A DNA stretch of 64,000 bases from Raphanus sativus. Taxonomy: Eukaryota; Streptophyta; Magnoliopsida; Brassicales; Brassicaceae. The stretch spans positions 11,408,001 to 11,472,000 of the forward strand of contig NC_079516.1 of the NCBI RefSeq assembly GCF_000801105.2, in the 5' to 3' direction. The translations under genes were made by a program, and so were the position numbers. The notes under the pieces were generated by a model that was not told the DNA's origin, searched no databases, and was given only the letters and a program-made list of their open reading frames with translations. Below are positions 12,902-25,570 of the stretch, one piece after another; the stretch's first letter is position 1, and each line of letters opens with the position of its first letter.

Positions 12902-14066
12902 CTCTCAAGATCAATGGCAAAGAGGCTGCTTCTTATCAAAGAAACTGATTGGATCTGAGATGACAAGGCAAAGGGAGAAGAGAAGCGATTCAATCGAGAT
13001 TGACCAAAAGGAACGAATCGGAGAAGAATCAATCCTTATTTCTTTTCTGAATCTCTAGAGAAAATGTCAAACGCGGCTGTTTTATTACTGTAAATAAAAA
13101 GTCCTTCCGTCTTTAATCAGGTCAAAATGACCACTATACCCCTTCCGCATGACTTTCTGACTTTTACTCTCTTCCTTTCTTCCTTTTTTATGTGTGTTTA
13201 CTTTCTGACCAAGGTCTCTTGGACTGTCGAAACAAAGTAGTTGTGGTGACCACGTCCTTTTTACATTCACCCAACCTTGAAAAAAAGAAGATACATATGA
13301 ATTTGTTGGATTGGAGAGAGTAGAGTCACTCAGATCCTATTCCTGGCTGGAGGATTATATGGGAAAACAATAGCAAAATGCTGTGTGTGTTTGCTTTATT
13401 TCTCTCACATATATACAACTAATAATTATTATGCGAAGAAGAAGAAATGGAAAACAAATACAATAATATGTGAGAATCAAATTACAGCTGGAATCTATCT
13501 TTATTTTGTCGCCCTCCACCCATTAAAATAGGACATGGTGGAATGCCACGTGACGATCCCATAGCCTCCTCCACCTGGTCCGGTGACACAAAGGGTGTTA
13601 ATTCTGCATATATATATTTCATCAGTGTGTTTGTGTGAGAATGATGAGCTACACTCGATATTTGTATGACAGACAGTGAAGATGAAGAGATGATGCCAAA
13701 GAGGAATCTCCAGGCATATATGACTCTTGCGTAAGGAAAACATTATGACAGATCTGACTCCTGCATGATTTATTAGTCTCGTCTAACCATCGATAAGGTT
13801 GTGCTTTATCTCTTGAGAGTATTGTAATTAGTTTTGTAACCCGGTGGATGGTCTAAGTCAAATATGATGGACGATGGTCTACCCGACTCGGTCTCTTAAG
13901 GCCTGCATGGGTATTTGAAAGGCCCAATTGGATGTTGAAATGGAAAGTGTACCATATGGGCCTTTATATTTATAAGTCAGCCCCCCAAAATCGAAAGAAT
14001 AGGCGGGGGATATTTGTTAGGGATTGTTCCGGGGCGGGGGAGTGTAGCGAGATCACCGGCGGAGCA
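12902..14066. other. intergenic between ARO2 and S2Lb
   Basis: The first ~180 bases upstream of ARO2 are likely its 5' UTR and promoter. A short exon-like stretch on the minus strand near 13482..13600 is listed separately. The remainder is AT-rich with no recognised element. Confidence 0.45.
13482..13600 (-). other. possible terminal exon of an unrecognised small gene
   Basis: On the minus strand, after an AT-rich tract ending ATATGCAG, one frame runs LTPFVSPDQVEEAMG, then RGIPPCPILMGGG, and ends NKDRFQL at a TAA (13482..13484). The composition looks like real protein and a good 3' splice acceptor precedes it. I found no convincing upstream exon, no start and no family. It could be the last exon of a small peptide gene, a remnant of one of the genes lost between ARO2 and S2Lb, or chance. 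Confidence 0.25.
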
Positions 14067-15975
14067 ATGGTTGGTGAGTGTCTCTGTCTATGAGATAAAT
14101 CGGATGGGGGGGGGGCGTGAGTATAATTTGAAATGGTGGAATATATGTGCAGGGGGGGCGCAAGGGGAGAGAGAGGAAAGAGTATCGTTGGAACTGAGTG
14201 AAGAATTAGTAAGGAGCATGGAACCTGGCGCTGTTTTCAGAGACTATGTAAGTTTCTCAATACAAGAAAATTGAAATAGGGCCCCCCCCCTCGTTGTTGA
14301 TTGATTGATTTGTTGTGGGTGCAGAATTGCAGGATCAGCTCGATTGACTTTAACAAAAATTCGAGTTATATGGTGACGGCTAGCGACGATGACTCCATTC
14401 GTCTCTACGATGTTGCTACCGCTACGTGAGTTTCCATGCCTTGAGTATAATTCCCAACTTTAATTTAACTTCGGTTGATTGATTTTGGGGTCAGATGCAT
14501 GAAGACGGTGAACAGCAAAAAGTATGGGGTTGATCTGGTTTGCTTCACATCGCATCCTACCACTGTCATCTACTCTTCCCGTAACGGCTGGGACGGTGAG
14601 TGAGCATCCAATCCATCCCCTCACCTCTGTATTATTTTGATATGTATGATTGCAATTGCAACCCCTAACATCCCTCCTTTCTTCTGGTTAGACTCTCTGC
14701 GTCTTCTCTCTTTGCACGATAACAAGTATTTGCGCTACTTCAAAGGACATCATGACAGGTTTTCCTTTCTTTCCCTCTCAACTGGACTTACTTGTACTAA
14801 CTAGTAGCCTGCCAAGTAGGGTTTACTAGTTAACCTTCTCTTTTTTTTCTTTTCTTTTTTGGTACACAAAGAGTTGTTTCGCTTAGCTTGTGTTCTGCTG
14901 GTGAATCCTTCATCTCCGGTTCTCTTGATCGAACTGTTTTGCTTTGGGATCAAAGAGTCGAGAAATGCCAGGTTGGTAGGATGGTTCATTATTATCCTCT
15001 CTCTCTTTTTTTTTTTTTTTGTAGCTCCATCTGACCTTCTAGTATGTACATATGGTTATTTGGTTAGGGTCTCTTACGAGTCCAAGGAAGGCCTGCTGCA
15101 GCTTATGATGATCAAGGTTTAGTTTTTACTATTGCCTTTGGTGGCTACATCAGAATGTTTGATTCCCGTATGTACCATAAGGTATTCTTTCTTAAATCAT
15201 TTACTTACCCATCCTCCTCTGCTCTCTCTCTTTTCATCTTTTTAATCCTTTTCTCTGATTTGCTGAATGTTGCTTGGGTAGGGGCCTTTTGAAATATTCT
15301 CCGTTGGTGGTGATCTTTCTGAGGCAAACGTTGTCAAATTTAGTAATGATGGAAGGTTCATGCTGCTTACAACCATGGACGGTCATATTCACGTGCTTGA
15401 CTCTTTTCGTGGAACACTCGTACTCCCCCCCCCCCCCCTCCTTCACCTCTCCTATCTTCTCTTACAAACATAGACTTTTATGTATCTGACTGACTATTTT
15501 CTTTCTCTCTACATTACAGCTATCCACTTATAGTGTGAAACCAGTGGCTGAAGAATCTACATTGGATGCAACCTTCAGTCCTGACGGGATGTATGTTGTT
15601 TCAGGTTAGCCCTCCCTGACCTCTTTACTTTATGCATTCACACTTGCTCTATGTAAAAAAGAAAGGAACTAAACTAACTCAGTTTTATTGTTGGGTAGGT
15701 TCAGGAGATGGTAGTGCCCATGCATGGAGTGTGAGGAGCGGAAAACAGGTTTGGGGACTAGCAATGCCAAACTTCATTCAGATAATGATTTTGATGTTAA
15801 TTCAGGATTCGTGCCATATATGTAGGTTCAGAGTTGGATGGGTGGTCATGGGAGTGAAGCCCCTCCGGTAATAAAATGGGCTCCAGGAAGTCCCATGTTT
15901 GTGACAGGCTCATCCGAGCTTGCTTTTGTTATCCCTGACTTATCTAAATTGTCTGCTTATGCCAATCGGAAATAA
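14067..15975 (+). CDS. S2LB: SWD2-like WD40 protein of the COMPASS H3K4 methyltransferase complex
   Basis: Eleven exons give 331 residues, equal to the Arabidopsis protein I recall (At5g66240): 14067..14073, 14165..14247, 14325..14425, 14495..14595, 14692..14758, 14872..14971, 15068..15181, 15282..15419, 15520..15604, 15699..15748 and 15826..15975. It is a seven-bladed WD40 propeller with repeat cores such as VTASDDDSIRLYDV, SGSLDRTVLLWDQR and VSGSGDGSAHAWSV. S2Lb is the plant homologue of yeast Swd2 and human WDR82, needed for most H3K4 trimethylation on active genes. The first exon has only seven coding bases (MVG). I chose it because its donor joins in frame to an acceptor at 14163-14164 and yields exactly the expected length. 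An alternative start at 14104 would read through that intron. Confidence 0.88.
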
Positions 15976-16438
15976 GAGATGACACTTGGGACGAACTTCC
16001 TCAAGCTCTAGGCTCCCTCTGAGTTTTTATTGGTTAGCAATTTCTGTAACTTATTGCTTGGCTCTTTTTATTTGTATTATCTTGTTATATATAATCCCCA
16101 AGTACTTTTCTAAATCTTATTTGTGTAATCTACTATCCTGCCCCCAACCCCATTGTGAAATGAAAACCCCCTTTTGGATTTAAAATCTGGAACTGATCAG
16201 GGTTGTGTAGTACTAGACTGGCACGCTATTTGACAGTCTTAAGAAGGCCCAAACTCATAAAGAAAGAAAGCTAAAGAAGTAAAAAAAAGGTTCTCAAGTC
16301 TTTAATAGTATTTTAGATCCAAGAGGCAAGTTTCTTTGAATACACCCAATCTCCTTTTCCTTCAAGGCTTGTATGTATGTATGTATGAAACTACACCAAG
16401 ACAAGGGATAAGGGATAAGGGATAAGGGATAAGGGATA
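15976..16438. other. intergenic with short tandem repeats
   Basis: This is the 3' flank of S2Lb. It includes a (TATG)n run near 16371 and an AGGGATA 7-mer repeated six times at 16404..16445, whose last unit is part of the LINE target duplication. No gene is seen. Confidence 0.6.
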
Positions 16439-16445
16439 AGGGATA
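16404..16445 (+). repeat. AGGGATA x6 heptamer microsatellite
   Basis: Six perfect tandem copies of AGGGATA. The unit differs from the plant telomere repeat (TTTAGGG) but has the same length and GGG core. The sixth unit begins the 14-bp target duplication of the neighbouring LINE, so the LINE inserted at the edge of this array. Only one unit remains on the other side of the element (19998..20004). Confidence 0.9.
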
Positions 16446-19400
16446 CGTGTCTTTTTTTTTTGATCAAACAACAACTTCATTTATAAAATAGAGAGTTACA
16501 CTCCTCTAATGGAGGAAGAGTTTAGCAATAGAAGGGCTGATTTTGCCACTGAATCAGCCTGCATATTACTCAAACGAGGAACATAAACAAAAGAAATTGC
16601 ATCAAAGGAAGAACTAAAATAATAGATATCAAATAAAATCCCAAACAAGGCTGGTGATGAGTCTCTTCCCCTCAGCATCTTCACAAGGGATTGAGAGTCA
16701 CTCCTGATCATAAGGGACTTAACATTTGAGGAAGCAGCATATAGCACTGCTGAACGAATGGCAATGGCCTCAGCCATGATTGCCGAAGAAACAAAGCGTC
16801 TGGAGGCGGAGATGTTGACAAGCTTCGGGATATGCTCCTGACCCGAGAAGATTCCCCCTATTCCACAATTCAAGGTTCTTGCATCCCAGGCTGCATCAAC
16901 ATTACACAGAACAGTGTCGCTTGAAGGCCTAGGTTCGCGCCTGGGAGGGTTCCGAGTGTGATCCAAAACACCTGGAGCGAGCAATGGTTTCTCCAGTTCC
17001 TGCGCTTTTTCCCACTCCTTCGCATGCGCCAGAGCCTTAGAGATAATTTCCATACTGGAAAAAGCTTTATTTTCAAAGCACAACTTGTTTCTGGCCTTCC
17101 ACAGCTGCCAGAGAATCCAGGGCCATAATGGAGTCGAGAGTCCCACCGGAGGAAGAACAGTGAGGTTAGACGCCGCTGCGATGAGGTCCGCCATTGAAGG
17201 AGTTGTAGACAGAGGTTTGTTAGCTAGCGGTGCTGCCTCCCATACCTGCTCAGCAATCGAACATAGCAAGAAAACATGTAGATCATCCTCAACACAATCA
17301 CATCTCTTACAGTTAAAAGCAGGGATGCCACGGCGAGCTAAGTTTGAGCTGACAGGGATGGCTTTCCGCACCAGTTTCCAGAGGAAATCTTTGATTTTTG
17401 GAGATGTTTTAATGTTCCATATGCATTTATTCCAATTGAAGGGAATAGAGAGTGCACCAGCAGCAAAATGGGGCTCCATTCCTAGTCCGTAGCCTGTCTT
17501 GGTAGAGTAGTTGCCTGATCTTTCCGGGAGCCAGACAAGACAGTCCGGAGCAGGGGCTGAACTAGTGACTATGCGCATAATGACTTCCTCATACTGAGGG
17601 AGGAGGCTTCTAATCTTATCTATGTCCCAACAGTTGGATATGGGGCATAGTAAGTCACTCACAGTGCGTTCCGCATCAGCCTCAGTAGGTGGCCCTATCG
17701 GGAGCATAGGAGCTTCACACGACAGCCAAGGGTCCTTCCAGATTTTAATTTTATCTCCACTTCCCACTGCCCAGCTGAGACCTTTCAGAAGTATCTCCCG
17801 TCCAGCTAAGACGCTACGCCATCCATGAGAAGCATTTGACGGGGCTTGACAATCAAGGAAGAAGTTGTTTCTCGCATACTTTCCCAACAGTACTTGCCCG
17901 AGGAGCGACTGAGGATCCTTTAACAATCGCCAACCTATCTTTGCGAGTAGAGCATCGTTGAAAGTCTCAATGTCCCGAAATCCCAATCCTCCTGCGTACT
18001 TTGCTAATGTCAGAGTAGACCAAGCCACCCAACACATCTTTCTTGTTTCCGGGTTGGCGTCCCACCAGAATCTAGTTAGTAGCGACTGGATTTGCTTGCA
18101 TAGAGAGACGGGAAGTTTGAAACAGGACATGGAGTAATTTGGCATAGCAGAGAGGACTGCTCGCAACAAAACTTGTTTCCCGGCTCCGGAGAGAAAGCGA
18201 GAGGTCCAGCTATGAGCTTTCTGGCGGATACGGTCAAGAATCGAAGCGAAAATGTCCCTCTTTTTTCTTCCAAAGTGCTCGGGGAGTCCGAGATATTTCC
18301 CGAGTCCTCCTTCAGCCTCGATACCAAGCGTGGTTTTAACCCGAGCTTTAACCTCAGCCGGCGTTTTTGCAGAAAAAGTAGTGGCTGACTTCAAGAAGTT
18401 AATTCTCTGTCCCGATAGCTCTTCATAGGATCTGAGGATGCGGAGAAGAGCATTAACGCTGGGAGCACTAGAGCGACATAAGAACATGGTGTCATCGGCA
18501 AAGAGGAGGTGATTGATGAACGGGCTTCCCCTTGCCACCCGTATACCAGCGAGAGAGCCGTCCTGCTGAGCCTTCTCGCACATGGCTGAAAGTACCTCTG
18601 TACACAGTATGAAAAGATATGGAGATAGCGGGTCTCCTTGCCGTATTCCACGGGATGGCTTGACGGACCCCATAGGGGAACCGTTAATGAGAAAGGAGTA
18701 GGAAACTGATTCCACACAACTCATGATCCAACCGATCCAAATCTGCGCAAATCCCATTCGGTCGAGGACAGCTCGTAAAAACCCCCATTCAATCCTATCG
18801 TATGCTTTACTCATGTCGGTTTTGACCGCCATCGAGCAGTACTTCTTCGCCTCTGAGGTACGTAGATAATGAAGGGTTTCGTGAGTGATGAGTACATTGT
18901 CGCCTATAGCTCGCCCTGTTACAAAAGCCGATTGGGTTTTGGAGATGAGCGCTGGAAGAAGTGGTTTCAGTCGTCTAGTCAAGATCTTTGCAATAATCTT
19001 GTAGTGTGTATTGCATAGAGCAATCGGGCGATAGTCGGAAACCTTGCGCGCACCCGTAGTCTTTGGTATGAGGCGGACATGCGTTTCATTCTGCTGCGGA
19101 TGTAGTGTACCAGAGGTGAAGAAGTGACGAACATCTCTAGTGACATCTGGGCCAATAATGTGCCAGTACGCATGGTAAAACTTTGCGGAGAACCCGTCCG
19201 GGCCTGGTGCTTTGCCACCGTTTATCGAGAAAGCTGCTTCTCTGATTTCCGAATCACTCGGTATACCGGTAAGGTGTTGATTCATTTCGTCTGTCACTTT
19301 GCAGCTAAGGAGGCTATCGAGTCTACTGAAATCGTGATTCCCATTGGAGCTGAAAATGTTATTGAAATATGCTGAGATTACAGAGCAAATTTGATCCTCG

Positions 19401-20011
19401 TTAAAATACTCTTTATCATCATCATCTTCAATAACAGAAAGTGTATTTTGCAACCGTCTCTGCCGTGTAGCAGCGTGGAAGAAACCGGTGTTTCGATCAC
19501 CACTCTTTAGCCATTGAATCCTGCTGCGTTGTAACCAGAATTGCTCTTCTTCTCGGTAAGCAAGGATCAGGGTGTTTGTGAGACTCTCAATCGCTGCCTG
19601 GTCTGGAGTTCCTGCGCATAGAGCAACCTCGAGAGCTTCCTGCTTCTGCTGGATGATGATATTTGCCTTCTTGTTCTGCTCTTTTGTCCACTTAATTATG
19701 CCTCTGCGACAAGAGTTCAACTTCATAATAACTGAGTCAAGGGGGGCGTGGTTCCATGCTGATTCGACGACTGTCTCCACCTCAGATTTCTCTGTAAGCG
19801 AGCGATTAAACCTGAACAGACCTTTCTTCTGTGTCCTCGAGTTGTTGAAATATGTGATGAGAGGTCTGTGATCGGATCCCTCAAAGCGTAGGTAACAGCT
19901 CCTCCCCATTGGGAACGCTTCACTCCAAGAGCAATTAACCATAGCCCTATCTAGTCGGGACCTGATATGATGAGTGTATCTAGTCCCTCTCCAAGATAGG
20001 GATACGTGTCT
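16439..20011 (-). mobile_element. 5'-truncated non-LTR retrotransposon (LINE) with 14-bp target duplication
   Basis: The sequence AGGGATACGTGTCT occurs at 16439..16452 and again at 19998..20011. Directly inside the left copy is a T10 tract (the poly-A tail on the minus strand); inside the right copy the coding sequence begins abruptly in the endonuclease domain. This is the classic mark of target-primed reverse transcription that stopped early. The ORF is open all the way to the truncation point. Its intactness and the perfect target duplication argue for a recent insertion. It lies 429 bp upstream of the RAB18 dehydrin start. Confidence 0.93.
16496..19997 (-). CDS. LINE ORF2 fragment: endonuclease C-terminus, reverse transcriptase, RNase H
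   Basis: An uninterrupted frame runs from the truncation point (first Met at 19942) to a stop at 16496, about 1,165 residues. In order: the endonuclease tail with GSDHRPL; a reverse transcriptase with GKAPGPDGF, GRAIGDN and the catalytic HLLFADD; a zinc-binding zf-RVT region (IWNIKTSPKIKDFLWK, then CKRCDCVEDDLHVFLLC); and a C-terminal plant RNase H domain with CNVDAAW, AEAIAIRSA and IRSDSQSL. ORF1 and the endonuclease N-terminus are absent, so it cannot move on its own. There are no internal stops. Confidence 0.93.
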
Positions 20012-20311
20012 AACATCTATGATATAGTGTTAATACCGACACACGAAATAAAAGCAGATCTTTTCTTTTATTTTTGCTTTCCACTTGATTATTATTCATT
20101 CATCACTGTCATGGGATTGTTATGAACACGTACGTACTCGACTTTGAAAAAATATATCCATTCGGTTTCTTTTATTATATGGTTTGAGCTGTATATCGAC
20201 ACGTATTTAAGAGCATCATGCCGACATTTGCTATACTGCCACGTGTCGCTTTGACATGCCGATTCACTAATTTTAAGAACTGATCAATATCCAAAAAACC
20301 GGACTATAAAA
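20004..20311 (+). promoter_or_regulatory. RAB18 promoter: ABRE, DRE and TATA motifs
   Basis: Upstream of the dehydrin ATG (20440) are ABRE cores ACGTGTC at 20004..20010 (inside the LINE target duplication) and at 20241..20247, in the context CCACGTGTC. DRE/CRT cores ACCGAC at 20035..20040 and GCCGAC at 20220..20225 are also present, with a TATAAAA box at 20305..20311. ABREs bind ABF/AREB bZIP factors and DREs bind DREB/CBF factors, fitting ABA and cold/drought induction of RAB18. Function is inferred from motifs only. Confidence 0.65.
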
Positions 20312-20439
20312 TGTACCTTCAATGAGCTTAACGAACCTTCATCAATCAAAACTCAATATCCAAGTATCTCATTACATCGAAAGAAAAGTGGTGTTAGCTC
20401 AGTTGAAAGTGTTTGCTTAGAAAGGAGAAGAAGAAGAAG

Positions 20440-21096
20440 ATGGCTTCTTACCAGAACCGACCCGGAGCTCAGGCTACTGACGAGTACGGAAACCCCATCC
20501 AGCAGTTGGACGAGTATGGAAACCCGATTGGCGGTCGAGGATACGGGACAGGTGGCGGCCTTGGAGCGACCGGAGGAGGAGGTTATGGAACTGGTGGAGG
20601 ATACGGCGGAGGAGCCACGGGTGGGACCTACGGGACAGGTGGCGAAGGATACGGGGCTGGAACTGGAGCATTGGGAGCAGGCGCAGGTGGTAGGCACCAC
20701 GGCCAACAGCAACTCCATAAGGAAAGTGGTGGTGGTGGTGGTGGCTTGGGAGGAATGCTTCACCGCTCTGGATCCGGATCCAGCTCTAGCTCTGTACGTT
20801 ACACCAAAACTAATATTAACATGCGTACGTGTATTAATGTGGCGTATTTAACAATTCCGACAAAATGACAGGAGGATGATGGGCAAGGTGGGAGGAGAAA
20901 GAAGAAGGGAATCACTGATAAGATCAAGGAGAAGTTGCCAGGCCATCATGATCAGTCTTCTGGTCAATCTCAAGGGATGGGAATGGGAACTACCACCGGT
21001 TATGATGCCGGAGGCTACGGTGGTGAGCACCACGAGAAGAAGGGGATGATGGACAAAATCAAGGAAAAGCTTCCCGGTGGTGGTGGTCGTCATTAA
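20440..21096 (+). CDS. RAB18: ABA- and stress-inducible dehydrin, Y2SK2 type
   Basis: Two exons (20440..20793, 20872..21096) encode 192 residues. Two Y-segments (DEYGNP) lie near the N-terminus, followed by a Gly/Tyr/Thr-rich phi region. The S-segment of consecutive Ser before EDD is split by the intron exactly as in other dehydrins. Two K-segments close the chain: [14 protein letters not shown] and, near the end, [14 protein letters not shown]. Dehydrins are disordered hydrophilic proteins that protect membranes and enzymes during drying, cold and seed maturation. The Arabidopsis RAB18 (At5g66400) is slightly shorter (186); the difference lies in the Gly-rich part. A LINE inserted 429 bp upstream of the ATG. 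Confidence 0.95.
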
Positions 21097-21160
21097 GCTA
21101 CTATACTATATAAACTTGTATACCAGATAAATAAAAATAAAGAAGGGTTTTTAACTCGGT

Positions 21161-21280
21161 GTGCTTTCTATATGTGTACGTCCTGAGAGGTGTCATGGGC
21201 ATCTGGCTCTTTTTTATGTTGTGCTTTCTATATGTGTATGTCCTGAGATGTGTCATGGGCATCTGGCTCTTTTTTATGTT
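21161..21280 (+). repeat. 60-bp tandem duplication in the RAB18 3' region
   Basis: Two head-to-tail copies of a 60-base unit starting GTGCTTTCTATATGTGTA, at 21161..21220 and 21221..21280, differ at only about two positions. They lie 65 bp after the stop codon, probably within the 3' UTR. They do not code for protein. Confidence 0.9.
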
Positions 21281-22033
21281 CTTGAGACATGTATCTGTAC
21301 TTTCAATATCAATAAATCAACTTCCTTAAAAAAAATAAAAAAAAATAAATAAATCAACTTCCTTGTTAAACTTAATGTATGTTATTGCTCCTTGTCGATT
21401 GTCTATATATTCGTAATGACTGTTTTGTCCGAGTAAGCTTAACTAATGGTAGGTTAAAGACTTAAAGTATTCCCGTTTCCGAGCTATAGCACGGTGTTTC
21501 TTCTGCACCGATGGTGGATTTGGTTCTTTGGGTAGTCACGAACTCGAGCCTATCGTATATCGTGGGCTTTCATTGGTAAATGTAAGCAAACAAATTATAG
21601 TTGAGATAAATGATGAAACCAACTTTTGAAAAGTCATGTAAGCTGTTTGGTCTTGCTTTTTTAATGTTGATTTGTGCACGAAAACAACAGGAAAAATAGT
21701 TTGTTTGGTTTTGTAAGGGAGAGCAGTTGAAGTTGTATCTTAATGGGTTTTGTCATTATCTACCGTTCACTATGTCTTTGTCGTATTCTGGCAACCGTAT
21801 TCTATTCATTTGTTAAGCACATTTTAAGATTTTTATTACTTCTCGCTTGAACAATAGTTAGCATTTTCTTTTAACTATCTGGTTCTGGTCAATGTCAACT
21901 ATGTATTATTCATGTTTTGATTTAACGCAATTGTTTTTCTTGCTTGTTCATGTTCTCGCTATTTAATATCACAAACCGTAGAAACATCTTCTCGGTTTTG
22001 AAAATAAGATTTGACTAAATGCATAGCTATACA
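21281..22033. other. intergenic
   Basis: This stretch lies between the RAB18 3' region and the Helitron end. It is AT-rich. I see no gene, RNA or transposon terminus. Confidence 0.5.
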
Positions 22034-23579
22034 CTAGATTTTGACCCGCACAACCGTGCAGGTGATTATTTTCATTTTATACATATAAATATTTGATTTA
22101 CATGATTAGTGGTATATAATTTTAATATTTACCATATTGGTAATAGTTTAATAGAATAAATATTTTCAAACACAAAAATTACCATATATGTTAATCGGAT
22201 TATCGTATGAATTAAATCTTTGACTGAATAACATATATTAAGTGTAATTTATAAAAAGTGCTTCATTTAAGTTATTAAACATAATACATTGTGTTTAGTT
22301 TTGTCATTTTAAATCTAATTTTTTATTTATTATCTATGTTTTTTGAGGTTTCTTATATTGTCTATTGGTTATTTAGATTTTTCTACACTAAAAAACTTTG
22401 GATTATTTGCAGTAAAATTTTCAATGTTAAAATTTTTATTTCAATTCTTCATCTATCATACATCACATTATATAATTAACACTTAAACCTACAACTACGA
22501 TAATAAAAAAAACTGGAAACAAAATATTCACATGAATTATATTTTTTTAATCATTTATCTGTCATTTTTGTTATTGACATTAATTGGTACAATACCTATT
22601 AGACTTTCAAAATTGCATATGCTAAAAAAACAAAAACAATTAAATTACTGATTAATATATGAATATGGTCCACATAAAAATGAGCTTGATTATCTTTTTG
22701 TAAAAGAAAGCAGTCATATATCTCTATTATTGAAATATAAAATTATACATGCTACTATATTTAATAACATAAACTAAATACATTTTCAAAATATCATTTG
22801 TAGACCGACCATTCATATCAATAGCATATTTTCAACAATATTTATAAAATTCTGAATAAACAAAATTAAATTTTAGAGATCAAAGATTTAATTGAAAAAT
22901 ATTAGTTAAATTAATATCACAAATTTAATACAAAATTTTACATATGTTTAATATAGTTACATAATTAATTAGATACTTAAAAGGTTTATTTTAGTAAAAA
23001 TGAAATATATATTTATATTTAAAATAATTACGAAATATACATGTATATTTTAAATAAATACAAAAGTAGTTACATATTTAAAAATGTTTGTTTTAGTGAA
23101 AAATGATATATATATTTATGTTGTAAATAAAAAGATATGAAAAGATTTTTTCAAATGTAATTCAGAGAAAATATAGGAATATCTGTTTAGGTTTTTCTGA
23201 ATAATTAAAATATTTCAAATGTGCATACAATAATTCATTAAACAACTTTCTAAGAGGTGGTCCAAATTAAAAAATCATACATGAAAGAAGACATGACTTC
23301 TCTTTTAATATAATAGATACAAAAGTAGTTACATATTTAAAAATGTTTGTTTTAGTGAAAATGATATATATATATATTTATGTTGTAAATAAAAAGATAT
23401 GAAAATATTTTTTCAAATGTAATTCAGAGAAAATATAGGAATATCTGTTTAGGTTTTTCTGAATAATTAAAATATTTCAAATGTGCATACAATAATTCAT
23501 TAAACAACTTTCTAAGAGGTGATCCAAATTAAAAAATCATACATGAAAGAAGTCATGAATTCTCTTTTAATATAATAGA
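22034..23579 (-). mobile_element. Non-autonomous Helitron with duplicated 5' terminus
   Basis: Read on the minus strand the element starts with TC (23579-23578), preceded by host A, and ends with CTAG (22037..22034), followed by host T. That is the A/T insertion site and 5'-TC...CTAG-3' ends of Helitrons. Eight bases before the CTAG is the expected 3' hairpin: CCCGCAC (22045..22051), loop AACC, GTGCAGG (22056..22062), with one mismatch. The 1,546-bp body is very AT-rich and has no Rep/helicase ORF. The 5'-terminal ~260 bp is present twice in tandem (about 23056..23317 and 23318..23579), so a second, inner 5' TC end lies at 23317. It sits between RAB18 and PRX72. Confidence 0.82.
23056..23579 (-). 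repeat. ~262-bp tandem repeat of the Helitron 5' end
   Basis: The blocks 23058..23317 and 23318..23579 are nearly identical, differing by a few bases and a TA-repeat length change. Each ends, on the plus strand, in TCTTTTAATATAATAGAT. On the minus strand each therefore starts with the Helitron 5' TC terminus. Confidence 0.88.
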
Positions 23580-23969
23580 TTTAATGACTTATTTCTATTT
23601 ACCTTCTGGACTTGGCTATTCTTTTGGCATTTAAGTAGTTTTCTCTATTTCCATGTAATCAGCTCTTTTCAATGCAATCAGAACACACCCAACAAATCAA
23701 TTACATATCGAACATGTGAATTACCATTATATGATGGATGCGTTAATATTCTAACAAATATTGTATTCTACCAATTCTTGAAGAATAATATTGTTCCATC
23801 CAACCCAATATCTAAAAGTAGGTACCAACTCCAACGCCTTTCTCAAATGTCCACAAAGACAAGTCTATAAATGATGAAACCCATTGTATCCCAAGAAAAT
23901 AACAAAGTTACAAGAAACAGAGTTAAACTCCAACGAGTACGTACTCGTCAAGAAAAGAATCTTAAAAAA
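23580..23969. other. intergenic: PRX72 promoter and 5' UTR
   Basis: AT-rich sequence upstream of the peroxidase gene. An in-frame ATG at 23871 would add 33 basic residues before the signal peptide. That would destroy the signal, so I treat it as UTR. Confidence 0.45.

Positions 23970-25570
<1,601 letters not shown>

Noticed and set aside
14014..14274. Longer S2Lb first exon beginning upstream or at ATG 14104
   Set aside because: It would add an unusual Gly/Trp-rich N-terminus. Splicing from the seven-base exon at 14067 gives exactly the expected 331 residues and leaves a good GT-AG intron.
16870..19920. Plus-strand and other-frame ORFs inside the LINE and the gypsy element
   Set aside because: They are shadows of the long intact reverse-transcriptase ORFs on the minus strand.
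23871..23969. Upstream in-frame ATG for the peroxidase
   Set aside because: It would put 33 basic residues ahead of the signal peptide and block secretion; treated as 5' UTR.
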